From assembly GCF_001510715.1 (NCBI RefSeq), contig NZ_LMTJ01000004.1:372001-436000 (forward strand): a stretch of 64,000 bases of DNA. Reading direction: 5' to 3'. Origin of the DNA: Bacillus sp. FJAT-29814. GTDB taxonomy: Bacteria; Bacillota; Bacilli; Bacillales; Cytobacillaceae. A model generated the notes under the pieces. It saw only the letters and a list, made by a program, of their open reading frames with translations. It was not told where the DNA came from and did not search any database. Positions within the stretch are counted from its first letter, which is position 1. The number at the start of each line of letters is the position of its first letter. Position numbers and translations under genes: made by a program. This document shows, piece after piece, positions 14,624 through 23,800 of this stretch.

Positions 14624-17600
14624 ATGGTAATATTTTCACTTACAACATCTTGCAAGGGGGAGCTTGTAATTTTAAACAACGAACAACTGGCAGCCAAAGC
14701 ACATGAGTTTGCCTTAATTCACGAAATAACGGCTGCCAACGAAGTTGCAAAAAGATATTGGCATGCCTTTCGGTCAGATTTGTCCAGTCTGCATAGTTTT
14801 GCAAAACATTTACGAAATAACAAAGTGGAATGTAAGCAACCAGCTGAAGATTGGCTGCTTGACCACATCAATTTTATTGAAGTACAGGCACAGGTTGTTT
14901 TTAAGGAATTGCCCCGCACAACGTTAAAAAGGCTTCCCAAATTGCGGACTGATGGGATGCCGAGAATCTACGCCCTTTGTAACGACTATCTTAATCATGT
15001 GGACGGTCGCTACGACGTCGTATCATTCGAAAGATACCTGATGTCCTTCCAGGAGGTTTCGATTCTCAAGGATATAGAATGCTGGACATTACTGAGTGCG
15101 ATGCGTGTCATAATTATTCATCGGTTATCCGAATTGATGCAAGAGGTACGGAAACGACACGAGTCCTGTCATTCTATTATGTCGTTAATCGAACAAATTG
15201 GCTCCAAAAATACGAACGATTCAAGAATCAAAGCCTTATTGGAAGAGAAAACTCGCAAAGGAAGCTTAGATCCAGTTCAAATTGTCCACTTGGTCCAGCA
15301 TTTGAGTGAATTGGAACCCAATATCCAAATTGTTCACAACTGGATTGCAGGCTATGTGGAAAACAGCGAATCCAGTCTCGAACAAATGGTATCGCTAGAA
15401 CATCAGTTACAGGCAGAGCTGCAAGTGACTTGCGGCAACCTGGTCCAAAGTTTACACGTTATCGAGCGTCTACCATGGCGGATAACCTTTTCAAAAATAT
15501 CTTACCTTGAACAAATTCTTCTTTCCGATCCATACAGTGATTACGGACGGCTCGATCTTGAAAGCCGTGACTTCCTCCGTGGAAAGGTTGTAAAAGTGGC
15601 CGATCAGTTGAATGTATCGGAAACCCTAGTCGCGCAAACCGCCCTTCGGCTTACAGCGTACTGTGAAGAGGAAATGGATCAAGTCGAAAGCCTTGCGCGC
15701 GGTGCCTGCCTACCCTACTATTTGCTGGATCCAAAAGGAATTTCCATCCTGCGCAAGGAGCTCTGTAAGGTGGCTAGGCCTCGGGTGCTACCACACCTCG
15801 TAATAAGAAGACAGCCGTCGGTTGCCTATTTTCTGAGCTTCTTCCTTTTATTTACTGGGTTGATGATCATCACCGGGAAATGGGTATTAGCAGGGTTGGG
15901 AGTACAGCCGCTGGCTTGGCTCGCAGTCATCATCGCACTCATTATGCCTGTAAGTGATTGGGCATTATCGATTATTCATCTAATAATAGGAAAATGCTGC
16001 CTCCCGACTCCTATCCTCCGTTATGATTTCTCGGAAGAGCTGCCGGAAGATGCAAAAACGATGGTGGTCATCCCCGTCATCTGGTCGAGTCTAGAAGAAG
16101 TGGATGATGTAGTGAACAACCTATTGATTCACTATTTGGGAAACAGGCAGCCGAACATATATTTTGGTATATTGGCAGACTTTTGTGATGCCTCTTCCGA
16201 AACCATGACAATGGACGATGCATTAGTCGCACATGCCGTGAAACGATTGGATGAGCTGAAGAACAAATACGGGACTGAGAAGTTTTTTCTATTTCATAGA
16301 TCCCGTCTTTTTAATCCAGTTGATCAAACCTATATGGGCTGGGAGCGGAAACGTGGCAAGCTAGTTGAATTTGTAGAGCTTCTTTCAGGTAGTGACAAAA
16401 CCAGCTACTCCACCATCCATGGACCAGCAGAAATTTTGAAGAATATCCGGTATGTGTTTACAACCGATTTTGATACACTTCTGCCAATCGGTGTAGTTAG
16501 CCGGCTCGCGGGTTCCATCCACTACCCTTACAACCGTCCGAGGTTAAATAAAGAAGGAACACGGGTCGTTGAAGGATTTGGGTTGTTGCAGCCCCGTATT
16601 GGCGTGAGTTTTGAGTCTACCCAAAATTCGCGATTTGCCACTTTATGGTCCGGAGACCCAGGGATTGACCCATATTCTTTTGCGATATCTAATGTTTATC
16701 AAGACTTGTTTGGTCATGCCATCTTTGTCGGCAAAGGAATCTTTGACGTGAAGACATTTCGAAAAACACTGGTTGACCGAATTCCCGAGCATTCGGTCCT
16801 AAGTCATGATCTGCTCGAAGGTGGATTTTTGCGGGCAGGTTTAACCTCTGATATCGAAATTGTCGAGTCGCACCCAGGTACTTTTTACGCTAACGAGCGT
16901 CGGGTGCATAGATGGATTCGCGGGGACTGGCAGCTCATCAGATGGGTGGGCAAAAGCTGCAAAGATCGGTATGGGGAAAGAAGGCCCGTTTCTTTAGGCA
17001 GCATCACTCGTTGGCAGATTGTTGATAATCTGCGCCGGAGTCTCCGTGCTCCGATCTACCTGCTCACTGCACTGCTTAGTTTTTTCGTGCTCCCTGGCAG
17101 GCCTTGGATTTGGGTATCCATCGTTTTTGGAACTATATTTCTTCCATTTTTGGTTGCATTAGTGTCAGCTCTTTTTGGAAGAAGGCTCAATAGGACCATC
17201 TGGGTTACGTTTTCCCAATGCGCAGTACAACTAATTACTTTGCCGTTTACTGCTGTGCTTTCTTTAGATGCTATTTTGCGCACACTCTACCGCTTGTTCA
17301 TTAGTGGGAAGAATTTACTGGAGTGGGTCCCATCTGTCAAGACAGATCGAGAAGACACGAAGAAGCGTGTTTTCCTGTTTGAAGTATCTGGTTATATCGT
17401 TATCTTCCTGTTTGCTTTACTCGCTTTCCTTTCTGGCGGGGTGGTTGAACGGATATTCGGTGGAACAGTTCTTTTGATTTGGCTTCTTGCACGGCCTGTC
17501 ATCCTGTTTTTAAATCAGCCACAAACGACAGAGAAAAAGACATGGCTCCATGATGCGAAGACTGACCTAACAGAATTAGCCTCGCAAATCTGGGCCTTTT

Positions 17601-20600
17601 ATGATAAATATGTCACGGAAGCGGATTCCTGGCTGCCGCCTGATAACGTGCAGTACCTACCAAAAGAAATCACTGCCCATCGGACGTCGCCAACCAATAT
17701 TGGGTTATATCTGGCATGTGTTGTGGCCGCCCGGGATCTGGACTTCATTGATACGCCAGCCATGCTGGACCGGATCGAATTATCCATAGAAACGATTCAG
17801 CGAATGGAGAAATGGAATGGGCATTTGATGAACTGGTATGATACGTGTACCGCAACACCGCTTTACCCTAAATACGTTTCGACAGTCGATTCTGGAAACT
17901 TCATAGCCTATTTGATGGCAGTGGAGCAAAGCCTGATTGAATGGAGCAAACGGGAGGAACATTACCAAGACCGTTTCCAGAACAGCATTCATAACCTTGA
18001 TCAACTAATAGAACAAACCAATTTTGCCGCATTGTATAATTCGGATGAACGGTTGTTCTCGCTGGGGTACCATGTCGATTCTGGCCAGAAAGATTCCATT
18101 CTTTATGACTTGTTGGCTTCTGAAGCAAGGCAGACAAGCTTTGTTGCCATCGCTTTGGGACAAATACCAGTTTCACACTGGTTCTCGTTGGGACGGACGA
18201 TGACAAAAGCCGGACAGTACAAAACATTATTATCCTGGTCAGGAACTATGTTTGAGTATTTAATGCCCAGGCTGATTATGCGTACCTACAAAAATACAAT
18301 CTGGGATTCGACTTATCGAGGCGTCGTTCATCAACAGCGAAAGTATGCAGACCAGTACCAGCTACCTTTTGGAATCTCGGAAAGTGGTTATTATGCCTTT
18401 GATTATCAATTGAACTATCAATATCGTGCTTTTGGTGTTCCAGGGCTTGGACTTGATCGCGGTCTTGAGCAAAATCTGGTTCTTGCCCCCTATGCCACCA
18501 TTATGGCGCTTCCTTATGCTGGTGAAGCAGGTCTAGCCGCCTTAAGCAGGTTTAGAGACCTGGGTGCAAAAGGCGAGTTTGGTTATTTTGAAGCCGTTGA
18601 TTTTACGGCCCCTAGACTTGCTAATGGCGAGCAATACCAGATTGTGCAAAGTTACATGGCGCACCATCACGGCATGAGCATGCTGACCCTGAGCAATTTA
18701 TTATTGGATGATCAAATGATTAACCGTTTCCATTCCGATGCTCGCGTTTGTACGGCTGATTTGCTTTTACAGGAGCGCATTCCTGAAAAAGCGGCTCTAC
18801 TGAAAGAGCCTATTGGACTGCATAAGAAGTTCACCTCTTTTGATGAACATTTTGACAACCTGGAACGGTCATTTACGAAACCAACCATTGTTCCCGAAGT
18901 AAACGTCCTGTCAAACAGCCGTATGTCAAGTATGAGCACAAGCAGCGGGACGGGCATGCTGTCATGGAATGGTCTTTCCATCACCCGATGGCAGGAAGAT
19001 CCCGTTGTTGATCATTCTGGCATGATGATTTACCTTCACGAGAAGACTTCAGAAGAAACATGGAGTATTACGAACTTTCCCTGTTATTCCATACAAGAGT
19101 CAAGTTCCGTTTTTCGCTTGGACAAAACAACCTATGAAGGATCCTATCGTGAGATCTCATCTAAACTTGAAATAACAGTGGCCCCTAATGTGGATGCAGA
19201 GATTCGGCGTCTGCAGCTAGTTAACAATAGCGACCAAGACAGGTTATTAGAGGTGACCACGTTTTTAGAATTGGCACTCGCAAATCCTTCAGCAGTGAGT
19301 GCACATCCAGCCTTTAGTAAATTATTTATCGACACAAGCCACGATGCAGAAACTCAATGTTTATTAGCCAAAAAACGCACCCGTGAGGATGAAGAACAGG
19401 AGATATGGGCCGTGCATTCCGTTTATGTGGATGACCCTAGAGCACAAGAATACGAATTTGAGACAGATCGTGCCCAATTTATCGGCAGGGGGCATTCCTT
19501 GAAGGAACCAAAAGCCATGGTTTCAACCCTAAACGGACTAATTGGCTCAGTTGTGGACCCGGCATTTGTTATGAGACGGCGCATTTATTTGGCGCCTGGA
19601 GAAGCAGCTATTGTTTACATTGTGACAGGTGTGGCAGAAAGCCGCAGGCAGGCACTCGACATTGTTCAGCAGGTACGGGAACCAAAGCAGGCTGACCGGA
19701 TGTTTCATCTTGCATTGGTCCGCTCGCAAATTGATCTTCGGCACCTGCACCTAACGCCAAAGCAAGCTTCGGACGCCCAAAAGCTGGCAGGACGCCTTCT
19801 CTATACCTCAGCCTTCACACCTTTGCGCAGGAAGGCTATTGCACAGAATAGTTTAGGCCAGTCTGCCTTGTGGTCCCATGGCATTAGCGGAGATGCCCCG
19901 ATTGCGGTTGTTTCAATTAAGCATTCGGCAGATTTGCCATTCGTAGTATTGACGGCACAACAACACCAGTACCTGTGCAGGCTAGGATTAGAAGTCGACC
20001 TGGTGGTGCTTGATGAGACCGAGGGCGGGTACCAGGATCAACTCATGAATCGTTTAAGGGATCAAATGGCGGCCAGGGGGGTGGGACAACCGAGGCATAT
20101 AATCGGGTTGAAGGCTTCACAACTTGACGAAAAGGTTCATACCCTCCTAAAAGCAACGGCCCGTGTCTGGCTGCGGGCAGGAGGTCCGAGCCTGGGTGCA
20201 CAGCTGCTTGCTTACGATGCTCCTTTACGTCCAGAACAGCATCAGCCTATAGCCGAACGAAAAATCAAAAAAAGCAGCCCATCATCCCATTACTCTACTG
20301 AAGGCGAATTCTTCAATGGCTGGGGAGGCTTTACCGAGGATGGCCAGGCCTATCAAATTTACGTGCAGAACGGCTCGTATTTGCCGAGGCCGTGGAGCAA
20401 TATCCTAGCCAACCCACAATTTGGTACCTTAATCACGGACCTTGGCACCGGATACAGCTGGTGGAGAAACTCTAGGGAATGTAAACTCACTCCCTGGACC
20501 AATGATCCTGTTCTTGACGAGCCTGGAGAGTGCCTCTACTTACAGGATCTCGATACAAATCATGTCTGGTCGGCAACCCCAAAACCAGCAGGGGCTCATT

Positions 20601-22744
20601 TGAACTACAAAGTCACACATGGCAAGGGATTCAGCCGTTTTGAACAACTGGATGGAGATGTAACACATACAATGGAAATCATTGTTCCATTGAAGGATAC
20701 GGTTAAATTGCTCCAGCTGCGGCTACGCAATAGAAGCCAGTCTAAAAAACGAGTTTCCCTTACCTATTTCGCAGAATGGGTTCTCGGCGTCACACGTGAA
20801 GCACAGGCGCCCTTTATAATTACTGAATGGGACGCGGAACATAAAGTGCTTCTTGCCCGCAATTCCTTCCAGGAAACATTTCGGGATGCCGTCAGCTTCA
20901 TGCATATCGCAATACCCCAGTCGCCTGGGCAATCAGACAACTTGTATTCCTGGACAGGCGATCGGGAGGAATTTATCGGTTATGGCGGGGCACTAGTTTT
21001 TCCCGCAGGTCTTTTGCAAAAAGGACTCTCTAAACGGACAGGGGCGTTTGCCAATACGTGCGGGGCCCTCCAAACCGTCGTTGAGATTCCCGAGGATGCT
21101 GAAATAACGGTAACCATTTTGTTTGGTTGTGATTCATCCAAAGAAAAGGTTTTTTCGCTTATTAGAAAGTATAGTCACCCATCTGCTTTCGAGGAGACAC
21201 GTTCCAGCGTTGCAGATTATTGGCTGAAGATTCTAGGACAAGTACAAATACAGACACCAGACAGGGCCATGGATATCATGATGAACGGCTGGCTATTGTA
21301 TCAATCGCTTGCTTGCCGCCTATGGGCACGGACTGCATTTTATCAAGCTGGAGGGGCATTTGGTTTCCGGGACCAGCTGCAGGACTCGCTTGCATTTTTG
21401 CATACCGACCCTTCCATTACACGAAGGCAAATACTGATTAATGCTGCTCATCAATACCAAGAAGGAGATGTCCAGCACTGGTGGCATCAAGAAACATTTA
21501 AAGGGATCCGGACTAAATTTTCAGACGACCTTCTCTGGCTTCCGTATACCGTTTCCCGCTATATTAACCAAACTGGGGATTACGATATTCTGAAGGAGAT
21601 GGTTCCATACCTTCAGAGTGATGTTCTGCGTGAAGAAGAACTGGAGCGATACGAAGATACAGTTGTGTCTGATAAGGCAGGTTCACTTTTGGACCACTGT
21701 CTTCGAGCCATTAACCATTCATTGAAATTTGGGGAGCATGGGCTCCCGCTCATGGGGATTGGCGACTGGAATGATGGCATGAGCCGTATCGGTGCAAAGG
21801 GACGTGGGGAGAGCGTCTGGCTCGGATGGTTCCTTCTTGATATCCTGAATAGATTTTCACAGTTTGAAGACGGCGTACTCCCACCTGATGTGGGGGAATA
21901 TTTCAGTACCTCCACCCAGCATCTGAAGGAAAGTCTCAACCTTCATGCCTGGGATGGCAGCTGGTTCCGCCGGGCGTTTACGGATACAGGAACATGGATT
22001 GGATCTGATGTTAACACGGAATGCAGGATTGACGCCATCGCCCAATCATGGTCCGTCATCTCTCAGGGCACCACAACTGAGCGTCAGACTCAGGCCATGG
22101 CTTCTTTTGACCATGAGCTTGTCGATCGCGATTTAAATCTTGTAAAGCTATTGACAGAACCATTTGATGTAACTAAACCAAGTCCAGGTTACATTCAAGG
22201 GTACCCGCCTGGGATCCGTGAAAATGGCGGTCAATATACCCACGGTGTCATTTGGGGTATTGTCGCCTGGGCAATGTTAGGTCGTCAGGACAAAGCCTTT
22301 GAGCTATTTTCCATCCTTAATCCAATCAACCATACGCTCACCAAGAGGGATATCCAGACATATGGAAATGAACCATATGTGATGTCTGCTGATGTATACA
22401 CAGCGAATCCTCATCAGGGACGCGGCGGCTGGTCCTGGTACACCGGAGCATCCAGCTGGATGTATCAAGCAGGCCTGGAATATGTATTGGGAATCAAGCT
22501 TCAGAAAAATCAACTTTCTATCAAGCCTTGCGTACCGAATGAATGGGAATCCTTCCATATCAACTATGTATACGGAAAGACAACCTATTCGCTCGAGGTT
22601 TACAATTCCCGTGATTCTTCTGGTCCAGTCAAATGGGTGGTTGACGGTGAGGATGCCGGAGATCTGACATATCTGAAACTGGTGGATGACGGCCTGGTTC
22701 ATCACGTGAAAGTATTTTTACATCATCAACAAGCTACCATTTGA
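14624..22744 (+). CDS. Cyclic beta-1,2-glucan synthase-like protein (GT84/GH94, NdvB-type)
   Basis: A 2706-residue membrane enzyme of the NdvB/Cgs type, which polymerises, trims and cyclises beta-1,2-glucan. Two membrane segments near residues 405-470 precede a GT84 glycosyltransferase domain with TTDFDTLLP (about 613) and HRWIRGDWQ (about 761). Further membrane segments lie at about 815-975. A glycoamylase-like domain follows (YDLLASEARQTSF, then LGLDRGLEQNLVLAPYAT). The C-terminal GH94 region has the catalytic Asp in GDWNDGMSRIG (about 2381) and typical end motifs. ATG 14624 has no ribosome site; AAGGGGG at 14654-14660 would place the start at ATT 14669. It is the only gene in its block. 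Confidence 0.88.
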   Translation: MVIFSLTTSCKGELVILNNEQLAAKAHEFALIHEITAANEVAKRYWHAFRSDLSSLHSFAKHLRNNKVECKQPAEDWLLDHINFIEVQAQVVFKELPRTTLKRLPKLRTDGMPRIYALCNDYLNHVDGRYDVVSFERYLMSFQEVSILKDIECWTLLSAMRVIIIHRLSELMQEVRKRHESCHSIMSLIEQIGSKNTNDSRIKALLEEKTRKGSLDPVQIVHLVQHLSELEPNIQIVHNWIAGYVENSESSLEQMVSLEHQLQAELQVTCGNLVQSLHVIERLPWRITFSKISYLEQILLSDPYSDYGRLDLESRDFLRGKVVKVADQLNVSETLVAQTALRLTAYCEEEMDQVESLARGACLPYYLLDPKGISILRKELCKVARPRVLPHLVIRRQPSVAYFLSFFLLFTGLMIITGKWVLAGLGVQPLAWLAVIIALIMPVSDWALSIIHLIIGKCCLPTPILRYDFSEELPEDAKTMVVIPVIWSSLEEVDDVVNNLLIHYLGNRQPNIYFGILADFCDASSETMTMDDALVAHAVKRLDELKNKYGTEKFFLFHRSRLFNPVDQTYMGWERKRGKLVEFVELLSGSDKTSYSTIHGPAEILKNIRYVFTTDFDTLLPIGVVSRLAGSIHYPYNRPRLNKEGTRVVEGFGLLQPRIGVSFESTQNSRFATLWSGDPGIDPYSFAISNVYQDLFGHAIFVGKGIFDVKTFRKTLVDRIPEHSVLSHDLLEGGFLRAGLTSDIEIVESHPGTFYANERRVHRWIRGDWQLIRWVGKSCKDRYGERRPVSLGSITRWQIVDNLRRSLRAPIYLLTALLSFFVLPGRPWIWVSIVFGTIFLPFLVALVSALFGRRLNRTIWVTFSQCAVQLITLPFTAVLSLDAILRTLYRLFISGKNLLEWVPSVKTDREDTKKRVFLFEVSGYIVIFLFALLAFLSGGVVERIFGGTVLLIWLLARPVILFLNQPQTTEKKTWLHDAKTDLTELASQIWAFYDKYVTEADSWLPPDNVQYLPKEITAHRTSPTNIGLYLACVVAARDLDFIDTPAMLDRIELSIETIQRMEKWNGHLMNWYDTCTATPLYPKYVSTVDSGNFIAYLMAVEQSLIEWSKREEHYQDRFQNSIHNLDQLIEQTNFAALYNSDERLFSLGYHVDSGQKDSILYDLLASEARQTSFVAIALGQIPVSHWFSLGRTMTKAGQYKTLLSWSGTMFEYLMPRLIMRTYKNTIWDSTYRGVVHQQRKYADQYQLPFGISESGYYAFDYQLNYQYRAFGVPGLGLDRGLEQNLVLAPYATIMALPYAGEAGLAALSRFRDLGAKGEFGYFEAVDFTAPRLANGEQYQIVQSYMAHHHGMSMLTLSNLLLDDQMINRFHSDARVCTADLLLQERIPEKAALLKEPIGLHKKFTSFDEHFDNLERSFTKPTIVPEVNVLSNSRMSSMSTSSGTGMLSWNGLSITRWQEDPVVDHSGMMIYLHEKTSEETWSITNFPCYSIQESSSVFRLDKTTYEGSYREISSKLEITVAPNVDAEIRRLQLVNNSDQDRLLEVTTFLELALANPSAVSAHPAFSKLFIDTSHDAETQCLLAKKRTREDEEQEIWAVHSVYVDDPRAQEYEFETDRAQFIGRGHSLKEPKAMVSTLNGLIGSVVDPAFVMRRRIYLAPGEAAIVYIVTGVAESRRQALDIVQQVREPKQADRMFHLALVRSQIDLRHLHLTPKQASDAQKLAGRLLYTSAFTPLRRKAIAQNSLGQSALWSHGISGDAPIAVVSIKHSADLPFVVLTAQQHQYLCRLGLEVDLVVLDETEGGYQDQLMNRLRDQMAARGVGQPRHIIGLKASQLDEKVHTLLKATARVWLRAGGPSLGAQLLAYDAPLRPEQHQPIAERKIKKSSPSSHYSTEGEFFNGWGGFTEDGQAYQIYVQNGSYLPRPWSNILANPQFGTLITDLGTGYSWWRNSRECKLTPWTNDPVLDEPGECLYLQDLDTNHVWSATPKPAGAHLNYKVTHGKGFSRFEQLDGDVTHTMEIIVPLKDTVKLLQLRLRNRSQSKKRVSLTYFAEWVLGVTREAQAPFIITEWDAEHKVLLARNSFQETFRDAVSFMHIAIPQSPGQSDNLYSWTGDREEFIGYGGALVFPAGLLQKGLSKRTGAFANTCGALQTVVEIPEDAEITVTILFGCDSSKEKVFSLIRKYSHPSAFEETRSSVADYWLKILGQVQIQTPDRAMDIMMNGWLLYQSLACRLWARTAFYQAGGAFGFRDQLQDSLAFLHTDPSITRRQILINAAHQYQEGDVQHWWHQETFKGIRTKFSDDLLWLPYTVSRYINQTGDYDILKEMVPYLQSDVLREEELERYEDTVVSDKAGSLLDHCLRAINHSLKFGEHGLPLMGIGDWNDGMSRIGAKGRGESVWLGWFLLDILNRFSQFEDGVLPPDVGEYFSTSTQHLKESLNLHAWDGSWFRRAFTDTGTWIGSDVNTECRIDAIAQSWSVISQGTTTERQTQAMASFDHELVDRDLNLVKLLTEPFDVTKPSPGYIQGYPPGIRENGGQYTHGVIWGIVAWAMLGRQDKAFELFSILNPINHTLTKRDIQTYGNEPYVMSADVYTANPHQGRGGWSWYTGASSWMYQAGLEYVLGIKLQKNQLSIKPCVPNEWESFHINYVYGKTTYSLEVYNSRDSSGPVKWVVDGEDAGDLTYLKLVDDGLVHHVKVFLHHQQATI

Positions 22745-22772
22745 TAATAAAAGGCAAAGGTAACAGAAAAAC

Positions 22773-22810
22773 AAGGGGCGTTAAACCTTTAATTGGTTTA
22801 GACGCCCCTT
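22773..22810. terminator. Terminator after the glucan synthase gene
   Basis: AAGGGGCG...AAACC pairs with GGTTTA...CGCCCCTT, with a one-base bulge and a 7-base loop. It follows the stop codon by about 30 bases; there is no strong T tract on the plus strand. Confidence 0.7.
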
Positions 22811-22941
22811 GCTCTTCTAAGGAAGTGTTCCGGTAAATTAAGTGCCCACAGCTTCTTTCCTTCAAAACTGACCCTTCCTTTACAAGTTTTAATAATCCTT
22901 TTTACTACCTCCATTCCCAGCCTAAATTCAAAAAACTGCCT

Positions 22942-22959
22942 CTATTTATGATACGGTTC
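22942..22959 (-). repeat. Copy 1 of the att-like core: the rlmH 3' end itself
   Basis: The final 18 bases of rlmH (GAACCGTATCATAAATAG on the minus strand). They are followed by AGGCAGTTTTTTGAA, the inverted counterpart of the sequence inside copy 2. In staphylococci the same codons (…YHK-stop) of rlmH/orfX are the SCC integration site; use of this site here is inferred from the two extra copies. Confidence 0.7.
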
Positions 22960-23421
22960 ATTCCTGTTAATTCTAAACGCCCGATAAATCTGCTCCACCA
23001 AAATCAACCGCATCAGCTGATGGGGGAAGGTCATCGGGGAAAAAGATAATTTTTCATTTGACCTGGCCAGCACCTCATCACTCAATCCTAATGAACCGCC
23101 AATCACAAAGGCAATCTTGCTTTTGCCGTAGGTGGCGAGCTTATCTAGTGATTCTGCCAACTCTTCCGACGATTGCATCTTTCCCTGGATTGCCAAGACA
23201 ATCACATATGTATCCTGGCTGATTTTCGCTAGAATCCGTTCGCCTTCTTTTTGCTTCACCTGAATCATTTCTAGTTCACTTAATTGCTCTGGCGCCTTTT
23301 CATCAGCGACTTCAATAACCTCGACCTTTGCATAGGCCGACAAACGCTTCAAATATTCCTCGATTCCTTGCTTCAAATACTTTTCTTTTAATTTGCCAAC
23401 CGTAACAATCGAGATATTCAC
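22942..23421 (-). CDS. rlmH: 23S rRNA (pseudouridine1915-N3)-methyltransferase RlmH
   Basis: SPOUT-class methyltransferase of 159 aa that methylates pseudouridine 1915 in helix 69 of 23S rRNA. Full length and well conserved: [15 protein letters not shown] at the start, the SAM-binding knot segment [11 protein letters not shown] and [21 protein letters not shown], and the ending NEPYHK. It starts at GTG with AAAGGG upstream. It is the orthologue of B. subtilis yydA and S. aureus orfX. Its 3' end is intact after any insertion because the core repeat restores it. It marks the border between the conserved origin region and accessory DNA. Confidence 0.96.
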   Translation of the reverse strand: MNISIVTVGKLKEKYLKQGIEEYLKRLSAYAKVEVIEVADEKAPEQLSELEMIQVKQKEGERILAKISQDTYVIVLAIQGKMQSSEELAESLDKLATYGKSKIAFVIGGSLGLSDEVLARSNEKLSFSPMTFPHQLMRLILVEQIYRAFRINRNEPYHK

Positions 23422-23467
23422 AATCCACAGCCCTTTTCAACTTGATTATAAACAGCATACGAACAAG

Positions 23468-23720
23468 ATATCCACAGAAGTTATCCACATATGCACATTT
23501 TTTGTCCACATTTTGTATGGAATCATTTGTTCGCCACAACATATACAGCCTGTTTTTCGCAAAATCCACAGGTTGTTGATAATTTATCCACAGGAATTTT
23601 ATCTAAAACGGGAAAAGTTTCATATTCAATCACAATTGACTCTAACGCGATATCCACATGTTCTTCACAGCTATAAATCATTTTTTCTTCACCTTTCCAA
23701 AGAAAATCTTCTTATCCACA
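23468..23720 (+). promoter_or_regulatory. DnaA-box cluster between rlmH and htrC
   Basis: The 379-base gap contains three perfect DnaA boxes TTATCCACA (23481-23489, 23584-23592, 23712-23720) and single-mismatch boxes at 23468, 23502 and 23650, all in the same orientation. No gene is visible in the gap. DnaA-box clusters outside oriC are known in B. subtilis, where they influence DnaA availability or transcription; that role here is inferred. Confidence 0.75.
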
Positions 23721-23766
23721 ATTTTTATCTTTTTACTTAAACCTCATACATCATACCAAAATCAAA

Positions 23767-23793
23767 CAGGGAAGTGAATCACTCACTCCCCTG
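23767..23793 (-). terminator. Terminator of htrC
   Basis: On the minus strand CAGGGGAGTGA pairs with TCACTTCCCTG around a 5-base loop, followed by TTTGATTTTG, just after the htrC stop codon. Confidence 0.75.
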
Positions 23794-23800
23794 TTGCAAC

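Noticed and set aside
22700..22715. CATCACGTGAAAGT, considered as a parS site
   Set aside because: Only the central CACGTGAAA matches; it is coding sequence of the glucan synthase and not palindromic over 16 bases.
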